NCBI RefSeq assembly: GCF_000741695.1
Contig: NZ_JGZK01000017.1
Location: 62,001-126,000, forward strand
Direction: 5' to 3'
DNA length: 64,000 nucleotides
Source of the DNA: Bifidobacterium reuteri DSM 23975
Lineage (GTDB): Bacteria > Actinomycetota > Actinomycetes > Actinomycetales > Bifidobacteriaceae
This document shows, piece after piece, positions 57,786 through 64,000 of the stretch (the stretch's first letter is position 1; each line of letters begins with the position of its first letter). The position numbers and the translations under genes were made by a program. A model generated the notes under the pieces. The model was not told the origin of the DNA and searched no databases. It saw only the letters and a program-made list of their open reading frames with translations.

Positions 57786-59881
57786 CGCGCTGGGCAGTTG
57801 AGTTGGTAGAGGGCCCAGTCGGCGGCGTAGTCACCGTAGGTGGTGAGGTCGAGGGTGGCGACTGGCTTCAGGGCGCCGGATTCCACGTATTTGGCGATGA
57901 GCGCGGCATCATGGAACTGGTTGAACTGCGCCTTGAACTGGAACTCGAGGCTTGGCGCCTGCGGGCCCATCGAGAGGAAATACGTGGGCTGACTCGGGTT
58001 GATACCGCAGGCGTTGCCGAGCATCGTGGCGCTGTCGCCGGAGGCGAAATCGCGTTCCACCTGGCCGAAAATCTGACCATGGATGGTGTCTTGCGGGTTA
58101 TACACCGGATACAGCATGTTCGCGTTGAACAAGGCGGTGGCATACATGGAGCCGTTGAGCGGGTCGGAGATGATCAGCGCATCCGTGCCCGTCACACCAA
58201 CCATGCGCTTGAGTGCGTCGAACTTGGCGGTGGTGAGCTGCTCGTTGGGGTCGGATTTCTCCAACGACGCGGCATTCGTCAGCGATTCGACCATCATGGC
58301 CTTGACCGGGTTGACGGTCTGCGCGCCGATCAGCACCGCAACCATCAGCGATGCGCAAATCGCGGACACTGCGCGGGAAGCCACTACCCGTGCGGTCATC
58401 GCGCTGCCGGTCACCGCGTGGGAAGCCACCGCGCTGGGAGTCTCTGCGCTGACGACCACGGTACGGCCAGCCTCCGCGCTGGCGGCCATCGCACTGCCAC
58501 CCCTCACGGAGTCATCGCCCGCATTCCGCACACGAATCACCCATCGATCAAGGCAGGCGCCGGCGAAGGCGATCAATGGGAGGATACCCAGCGGCAGCAT
58601 CGTCATCGTGCGCACTTCGTTGCGATACCAGGCGGCGGTCACGACATTCGGAATCGCACCGGTAAGCGTAGCGCCGCATTCGAACACGAACAGCACGAAT
58701 CCGAACGCCAGCAGCAGCGCCAGCGCATCCTTGCCGAGGGCGACGTCAGGCCGATCGGCAGCACCGAGCCCGCGGACCACCTTCGAACGCGGAACGAAAG
58801 GAACAAGGTTCATGACCACCGCCGCAATCGCCGCCACGATCGCAAAAACCAGCAGCGCTATCATCGCCCGACCAGCCACTGTCGGCACATTAAAGGAAAT
58901 CAGTCCCTTGGCCGGATCTCCGGTCACCATGCCATCGCTGAACGCATAGGTGAGCGAGGTGGGCAGGGTCATGGCGGGCTTGTGTGTATGGAACCACTGC
59001 TCGGGGTGGAAGTAGCGTGAATTCTTGTAGATGTTCACCGCGAAGATGAAGAATCCCACTGCGCACACGGCGAGCCCGGCGAACACCGCCGCAATCAGCT
59101 TCCACGGCAGACGCACCAGCACGAACGGCAGCATGACGAGGATGTAGGTGAACATCATCTTCGGCTGTGCGCCCGCGACCACCACGAAGGCGAGCAGCGT
59201 GAGCAGTCCGGTCTTGAGCAGCCGCTCATTCCGCTCATTCCGCTCTGCGCGCGTGTCCGTGATCGCGTCCATGAAATGTAATGTGGCCAGCATCAGAAAC
59301 GGCAGCAGATTGCTGGCGAAGCCATAGCTCAACAGCGGACCGGCATAGAGCATCTGATAGGGATTGGCACCGGAGCTCACCGCCAACACCGGTACGGCAA
59401 ACGCCAGTATGCAGCGCGTGACCACCGAAGCACGGCGGAAGAAATACCGGCACAGCAGCAGCATGCCCAGCGGCCAGAGCAGTCCGGCACCAAGAATCCA
59501 CACGCAGTTGACGGCATCCATCACAGCCATGCTGCCGGTGAACGCCGGAATGCCGAGCGCGCCGCCAATCGCCACCAGCAGCGCGGCGCACACGTGGAAC
59601 AGCGGCGGATAGAATCCGTCGTTGGACTGCAGGGTGAGCAGCACCGAGGGGCCATGGTTGAGCAGCTTACGAACAAAGTAGTAATGCGCGGGAGCGTCGA
59701 TGCCCTGAATCGGCGTGCCCCACAAGGCGCTGGGGAACCAGGCCACCACAATGCAGAACGCGGCGATTACACCGGCGAGTCCGGCCAGCACCGGCAGCAT
59801 ACGAATCGGCCTGCCAGCGCGCGCCTGAGACTGCGTCCCATCAGGAGCCGCAATCGCGGACAATGGCGAACGCACCGTCAT
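57782..59881 (-). CDS. DUF6541-like polytopic membrane protein, putative GT-C
   Basis: 699 residues. A first helix (LPVLAGLAGVIAAFCIVVAW) is followed by the extracellular GIDAPAHYYFVRKLLNHGPS and NDGFYPPLFHVCAALL, a pattern of the DUF6541 group, with an acidic residue placed as in GT-C catalytic loops. About twelve helices follow, with an Ala/Val/Ser-rich linker (about residues 455-500). The C-terminal extracellular part has DALIISDPLNGSMYATALFN and NACGINPSQPTYF. The ATG shares one base with the stop of the LCP gene (TGATG), so it is translated with the ligase that attaches polymers to the wall. Confidence 0.75.
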   Translation of the reverse strand: MTVRSPLSAIAAPDGTQSQARAGRPIRMLPVLAGLAGVIAAFCIVVAWFPSALWGTPIQGIDAPAHYYFVRKLLNHGPSVLLTLQSNDGFYPPLFHVCAALLVAIGGALGIPAFTGSMAVMDAVNCVWILGAGLLWPLGMLLLCRYFFRRASVVTRCILAFAVPVLAVSSGANPYQMLYAGPLLSYGFASNLLPFLMLATLHFMDAITDTRAERNERNERLLKTGLLTLLAFVVVAGAQPKMMFTYILVMLPFVLVRLPWKLIAAVFAGLAVCAVGFFIFAVNIYKNSRYFHPEQWFHTHKPAMTLPTSLTYAFSDGMVTGDPAKGLISFNVPTVAGRAMIALLVFAIVAAIAAVVMNLVPFVPRSKVVRGLGAADRPDVALGKDALALLLAFGFVLFVFECGATLTGAIPNVVTAAWYRNEVRTMTMLPLGILPLIAFAGACLDRWVIRVRNAGDDSVRGGSAMAASAEAGRTVVVSAETPSAVASHAVTGSAMTARVVASRAVSAICASLMVAVLIGAQTVNPVKAMMVESLTNAASLEKSDPNEQLTTAKFDALKRMVGVTGTDALIISDPLNGSMYATALFNANMLYPVYNPQDTIHGQIFGQVERDFASGDSATMLGNACGINPSQPTYFLSMGPQAPSLEFQFKAQFNQFHDAALIAKYVESGALKPVATLDLTTYGDYAADWALYQLNCPAR

Positions 59882-61353
59882 CAGTACTTCACGCCACAGT
59901 AGGTGACTTCGATGTACCGCGCCGCGAGACCGATGTACTGGCCAGTGACCTGACTCTTGATCGCACCGGTTTCCGGGTCGATGATGCCGCCGGTCGCCGC
60001 GTCGATGATGGTGCCGTCGGCCATCTTGTAGGTGTCGGTGGCGGCGTCATAGGTGGAGCCGTCGGATGTATCCGAGCCGGACGTATCGGCGGTGCCGGAG
60101 TCGGTCGAAGTACCAGCGTCTGTCGAAGTGCCGGTATCCGCCGAGGAGCCGGTGTCGGCGGCATCAGAGCCGGCATCGGAACCGTTCGCGGAATCGGTCG
60201 ACTCGGTTGACGTAGCCTCTTCCACCAGCGGCTTGTCTTCGCGCAGCTTCTTCCACACGTCCTCCGCGCCGTCGGCCAGCTGGCTGCGGTTGGGATCATA
60301 GATGTATTCGGTGATCGGAATCGTCTGCGAATACAGGCGATTCATATCGAAGTCCTTCATGCTGGCGGCAAGACCGGCAAGCGTGGCGGCGTCGGCCAGG
60401 CCCTGGCTCATCTGCACCGACTTCAATGCGGCCTTGGCCAGCTGATAGAGCTGGCCAGACTGGGTCACCATGTTCTTCGACAGCACGGTATTGATCACGC
60501 GCCTGATCAGATACTGCTGACGGGTGGTACGCATGGTGTCCGAACCGTCGGTGCCCGCACCGTGGCGCATGCGCGCGAACTGGGTGGCGGTCTGGCCATC
60601 GAGGTGATGCATGCCACGGCCCAGCTCGATGCCGGTGTAGCCGTCGCGCGTGTATGTCGGTATGCAGATGTCCACACCGCCGATGGCGTCGATCATATTG
60701 GACAGGCCGCTGAAATCAACCACCATGAACTGTTGGATGTTCAATCCGCTGAGATAGTTGACTTCGGCCACCGTGCAGCTCGCCGCCGAGGCGATATCGC
60801 CGCCCTGGGCATACGCGTTGGGGAAGATGGAGTTGAACATTACCTCGGACTGGGCGTACATCGTGCCGTTCGACGTCTCGCAGCCCGGCGTGGTCACTAT
60901 CAGATCACGCGGGATGGAGACCAGATCGACGAACTTGCGGTCCGCCGAGATGTGCAGGATCATCGTGGTATCGGCGTTGTGCAGAGAGGCCAGGTCGGCG
61001 TCATCGCCACCCACCGCCGCATTGCCGTCGCCATCGCGCGTATCCTGGCCAATCAGCAGAATATCGATCGCGCTCTTGGCATATGGGTCCACCGGCAGAC
61101 TTTCGGTCTTCTTGCCGCTAGCAGTTTTCTGGGGCAGAAGGTCGACGCCCTGCTGCTCCACCGTATTGCTGAGGTCCGCCCACGTCACCCCGGCGAATGT
61201 GCCGAAGAACGCCAGAACGGCGAGCACCACCAGAGACGTGACCTTGGCTCCAGTGCGGCTCACGCGGTATGCGCCGGTATGGTGCGGACCCTGCACCCTC
61301 TGCCAGCCCAGATTCGGGACCGGTCTGCTGCCATGCGCACTGCGTCTTGCCAT
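59881..61353 (-). CDS. LytR-CpsA-Psr (LCP) family glycopolymer ligase
   Basis: About 490 residues from ATG 61,353, eight bases after AGGAAGG. A basic cytoplasmic N-terminus and one helix (VTSLVVLAVLAFFGTFAGVT) precede the extracellular LCP domain: DILLIGQDTRDGD, NADTTMILHISADRKFVDLVSIPRD with the key Arg, GGVDICIP and HLDGQTATQFARMRH. Then comes a Ser/Thr/Asp/Gly-repeat linker (about residues 395-440) and a small C-terminal tail (YKMADGTIIDAATGGIIDPE). LCP enzymes move lipid-linked polysaccharide to peptidoglycan, consistent with the envelope genes around it. Confidence 0.92.
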   Translation of the reverse strand: MARRSAHGSRPVPNLGWQRVQGPHHTGAYRVSRTGAKVTSLVVLAVLAFFGTFAGVTWADLSNTVEQQGVDLLPQKTASGKKTESLPVDPYAKSAIDILLIGQDTRDGDGNAAVGGDDADLASLHNADTTMILHISADRKFVDLVSIPRDLIVTTPGCETSNGTMYAQSEVMFNSIFPNAYAQGGDIASAASCTVAEVNYLSGLNIQQFMVVDFSGLSNMIDAIGGVDICIPTYTRDGYTGIELGRGMHHLDGQTATQFARMRHGAGTDGSDTMRTTRQQYLIRRVINTVLSKNMVTQSGQLYQLAKAALKSVQMSQGLADAATLAGLAASMKDFDMNRLYSQTIPITEYIYDPNRSQLADGAEDVWKKLREDKPLVEEATSTESTDSANGSDAGSDAADTGSSADTGTSTDAGTSTDSGTADTSGSDTSDGSTYDAATDTYKMADGTIIDAATGGIIDPETGAIKSQVTGQYIGLAARYIEVTYCGVKY

Positions 61354-61916
61354 AACCATTGCCTTCCTTTTCGCGGGGCGCGCGGTTGCTGCAGACGCAG
61401 TAATCCGACGACGACCAACGGACCGGCTGCTTTACGGACGGCTAGCGTCTGCCGGAATCCCATATTCCGGCGTTGCAGCCGTCCACCGATCCCGAACGCA
61501 GTGCTCCGACGGCTTTCGGCGGAGCCGCGAACGGCCCCTCAAAGCCGAAAGGACTCACGGAACATGGGACTTGCGAAGACATCGCCGGGCAAACCCCACC
61601 ACCCGGGAGCGCATCGCCCGCGAATTGATAGGTGTACTTTATACGTCGGTGCATAGTGTAACAGAACGGCCTGAAACAACGGATGCCTCCGGTAAACCGC
61701 TACATGATTCACAGAATACTTTCAGACTTCATTGAGAGGTATAACAGTATTGCGCAAGACAACGGTCACGAAGCGCAATAATAGTGGAGCCGTATTGATT
61801 AGTTGATGAGTTTCGAGAAGCTCGAACCATCCGAATCGTCCGCATCGCATGGACAGGCGTGAGGCATTCGGATGGGTTCGGCTTAGGAGAGGCCTAGGAG
61901 AACGGGAGAGGTACAC
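61354..61916. promoter_or_regulatory. Divergent LCP / ABC-permease spacer
   Basis: The 563-bp gap contains TTCGAG-AAG-CTCGAA (61,812-61,826). It also has a near-perfect inverted repeat: CGAACCATCCGAAT (61,823-61,836) against ATTCGGATGGGTTCG (61,866-61,880), with one inserted base. AT-rich patches near 61,640 and 61,730-61,800 are promoter candidates. I see no gene. Confidence 0.35.
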
Positions 61917-63410
61917 ATGTTCGTCCTCAGCAATGCCTGGCGGGCTTTGATGCGGGCCAAAGGACGCACGGCCCTGACCGCGCTGATTACGCTCGCGGTC
62001 ACGTTCGGCACGGTTGCCGGGCTGGCCGTCGTGCAGGAAAACACCGCGGCGCACACCGATGAATACAACGCGCAGGCGGCCAATCTGGCCATCCGTCCGA
62101 GCGCGGCGGCATGGAAGAAGGTGTCCCCCACTGACTCGGCGAGCACCAAGCAGTACATGACGTGGACGTCGTACACCGAATACGCCACGGTAATCCAGCA
62201 GGCCGGCGTGAATCTGGACTTCACTGTGACCGAAACCGTGCCGGCGCGCACGACTGGCGACCTCAAGGCAGTCGAGGGCGAGTCCTCGCTGGGCTCCGCA
62301 TCCGACGACAAAACCGGCGGCCAGCTGCTCTGGCGCGCCTTCTGGACGGCCGACGCGGCCAAGGCGAGCGACTTGGGCACCTTCAAGCTGGTGGACGGCA
62401 AGAACCTGAGCTACGACAACCAGTCCTCCGACCCGGACGTAACCAGCGCGCTGGTCTCCTCCGCCTTCGCCAAGGCCAACGGCCTGAAGGTGGGCGACAA
62501 GTTCAAGGTGGCCACAGCGGCCGATGCCGATACCACCTATGAGCTCACCGTGCGCGGCATCTACGAGTACACAGCCGCCGCCGACTCCGACAATCCGGTG
62601 GTCACGGCCCGTAACCGCGAGAACGCGATCTTCACCAACTATCAGGCGTACTCCAAGGCCGGCTTGGATCCGTCCGCCGACGACCACTCGGTCTCCGGCT
62701 GGCAGGTGCCTGACCTGAATGTGGTGTTCAACGTGACGAACGCCGAAACCTACGACAAGCTTGTCGCCGAGCTGAAGAAGGCGAAGCTTCCGGCGTCCGG
62801 CTTCGCGATCTCCTCCCCCGCGCTGGATGCGTACACCAAGTCGCTGGAGCCGCTCGATGCGGTGACTGGCAATGTGAAGACCGGCACGATCGTGCTGCTC
62901 GTCGTCGGCGGGGTGCTGCTGCTCGCGCTCGTACTGTTCGGCGTGTGGGGGCCGAAACGCGATGACGAGATCGGCATGGCGCTGGTGTCCGGCGTATCGC
63001 GCGGACGCCTCGGCTGGCAGTTCATGCTGGAGGTGTTCTTCGAGACGCTGCCGTTCTACGTGATCGGTCTCGTGGCCGGCATCTTCGCCACGAAGCCGCT
63101 GGCCGGCGCGCTGATCGGCACCGGCCATGAGGTGACCGTGGCATCCGGCCTCATCTGGAATATGGTCTGGGGCGGTCTCGGCGCCATTCTGGCGCTGGCG
63201 ATCCTGGCGGCCGTGCGTCTGGCGTTCTTCCGCGCCGACAAGCTGTTCGCTGCCGACGGCGACTGGGGAACCGTGAGCGAGACCGAAATCATTGAGTCTG
63301 AGGCTTCAGCTCGGGAATCCGGCAAGTCCCAGACGGACGGGCAGTCCGAGTCCAACGCGAACGAATCCACGACGTCAACCACCCACGATGATGCGGAGGC
63401 ACAGGCATGA
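61917..63410 (+). CDS. FtsX/MacB-type ABC transporter permease
   Basis: 497 residues. The N-terminal MFVLSNAWRALMRAKGRTALTALITLAVTFGTVAG is the classic start of MacB-like permeases. A large extracellular domain (about 45-315) follows, then three helices (TIVLLVVGGVLLLALVLFGV, FYVIGLVAGIFATKPLAGAL and MVWGGLGAILALAILAAVRL) and a charged, Ser/Glu-rich C-terminus. Such permeases act in lipoprotein or antimicrobial-peptide export or as sensors. The motif RRDDEIG-like GPKRDDEIGMALVSGVSRGR is present. ATG 61,917 follows GGAGAGG. Its stop overlaps the next gene by four bases. Confidence 0.88.
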   Translation: MFVLSNAWRALMRAKGRTALTALITLAVTFGTVAGLAVVQENTAAHTDEYNAQAANLAIRPSAAAWKKVSPTDSASTKQYMTWTSYTEYATVIQQAGVNLDFTVTETVPARTTGDLKAVEGESSLGSASDDKTGGQLLWRAFWTADAAKASDLGTFKLVDGKNLSYDNQSSDPDVTSALVSSAFAKANGLKVGDKFKVATAADADTTYELTVRGIYEYTAAADSDNPVVTARNRENAIFTNYQAYSKAGLDPSADDHSVSGWQVPDLNVVFNVTNAETYDKLVAELKKAKLPASGFAISSPALDAYTKSLEPLDAVTGNVKTGTIVLLVVGGVLLLALVLFGVWGPKRDDEIGMALVSGVSRGRLGWQFMLEVFFETLPFYVIGLVAGIFATKPLAGALIGTGHEVTVASGLIWNMVWGGLGAILALAILAAVRLAFFRADKLFAADGDWGTVSETEIIESEASARESGKSQTDGQSESNANESTTSTTHDDAEAQA

Positions 63411-64000
63411 GCGAGAAGAACACTTCCGAGAACACTTCCGAGGAATTGGAGCAGGACGGCGAGCTGAAGGCGCAAGGCGACGACAATCGCTCCCCCGCCG
63501 ACTTCATCCAGTTCAGCGTCACCTTTGATGACGAGGACGACGACACCGAGGATACCGATGGTGCCGTCGGCACCGAGGGCGCTGCCGCGAACGACATCTA
63601 CAGCAGCCTCGCGGCTGCGGAGAACGCGGCGGACACTGCGGATGCCTGCGATTCCGCGGAGTCAGTCGCCGACGCAAATACCGCTGACGCCGCGGAATCG
63701 CAGGCAAACAACCGCTCCGAAGAAGCAGTCGCCAATACTGCCGCTGCTGCCGGCGATGCCGAGGCCGCCGATGGCCGCGAGCCCAGCGAAGCCGAGGCGG
63801 ACGCCCTCGCTTCGGCAAACGCCAGCGCCGAGGTCACCGCGCGGAATGCCGCGCGCGTGAACGAGACGCTCGGACTGGCGAAGTCGGAGAAACGATCCAC
63901 ACTGGTGGATCACGAGGACGCCTCGCACAAGGCCGAGCCGACCATGACGCTGGCCTCGCGCATCGATCGCGTGCTGGTAGGCGGCGGCGCGGATGACGTC
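63407..64000 (+). CDS. Partner of the ABC permease, acidic N-terminal region (3' end outside window)
   Basis: ATG 63,407 overlaps the permease stop (ATGA), so the two are co-translated. The 198 visible residues are rich in Ala, Glu, Asp and Ser (FIQFSVTFDDEDDDTEDTDG, then Ala-rich repeats). The last part, STLVDHEDASHKAEPTMTLA, leads to SRIDRVLVGGGADDV. No Walker A is reached before the edge. It could be the ATPase or a second permease with an unusual acidic N-terminal extension; the gene order favours a transporter subunit. Confidence 0.6.
   Translation, partial: MSEKNTSENTSEELEQDGELKAQGDDNRSPADFIQFSVTFDDEDDDTEDTDGAVGTEGAAANDIYSSLAAAENAADTADACDSAESVADANTADAAESQANNRSEEAVANTAAAAGDAEAADGREPSEAEADALASANASAEVTARNAARVNETLGLAKSEKRSTLVDHEDASHKAEPTMTLASRIDRVLVGGGADDV

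Noticed and set aside
61722-63128. Minus-strand 468-residue ORF over the ABC permease
   Set aside because: The plus strand has the MacB/FtsX signature and ribosome site; the opposite frame is a shadow.

Overview
The window looks like a chromosomal segment of a high-GC actinobacterium, most probably Bifidobacterium. The reasons are GC-rich genes with AGGAGG-type ribosome binding sites, a dipeptide transporter with permease and ATPase fused in one chain, a fused RmlC-RmlD, cytoplasmic S10 and M20 peptidases, and many large GT-C-like membrane proteins. I see no rRNA, no tRNA, no intact insertion sequence and no CRISPR array. Genus is an inference; species is not claimed.

Positions 1-14,913 are metabolic. 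A ThDP-dependent enzyme (cut by the left edge) and a GntR/FCD regulator are divergently transcribed. A long minus-strand operon follows, read from 13,627 down to 1,764: oligopeptide-binding lipoprotein, permease, fused permease-ATPase, second ATPase, M20 peptidase, S10 carboxypeptidase, HisC-like aminotransferase, second S10 carboxypeptidase. Together these would import peptides, cut them in the cytosol and transaminate a released amino acid. A fumarylacetoacetate-hydrolase-family gene and a plus-strand AlbA_2/ATPase regulator (15,052-16,419) close the section.

Positions 16,695-45,115 are a surface-polysaccharide region: UDP-galactopyranose mutase, UDP-glucose dehydrogenase, an LtaS-like phosphoglycerol transferase, several glycosyltransferases, a Wzm/Wzt exporter, a PTPS-related membrane protein, an RgpF-like protein and the complete dTDP-rhamnose pathway (rmlA, rmlCD fusion, rmlB). 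An undecaprenyl-phosphate sugar transferase sits beside a DUF6056-type membrane protein. It is interrupted by decay products: a frameshifted AAA/DUF4143 ATPase, two glycosyltransferase tail fragments and an AT-rich stretch of broken genes at about 27.1-28.1 kb. It also holds an orphan HipA-like kinase and a second AlbA_2 regulator.

Positions 45,115-49,960 form a defence/toxin island: an RloA-RloB (AbiL-like) pair, then an excisionase-type antitoxin with a PIN toxin carrying a nonsense codon. Copies of the same non-coding repeats bracket it.

Positions 49,957-61,353 hold more envelope genes (DUF6020-like, YfhO-like, a second GtrB-like transferase, a DUF6541-like protein and an LCP ligase). The right end has an FtsX-type ABC permease and the start of its partner. 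Non-coding DNA is rich in repeats: a dispersed palindromic repeat at gene ends, composite hairpin elements near 47.8-48.1 and 51.9-52.6 kb, and several long perfect inverted repeats.
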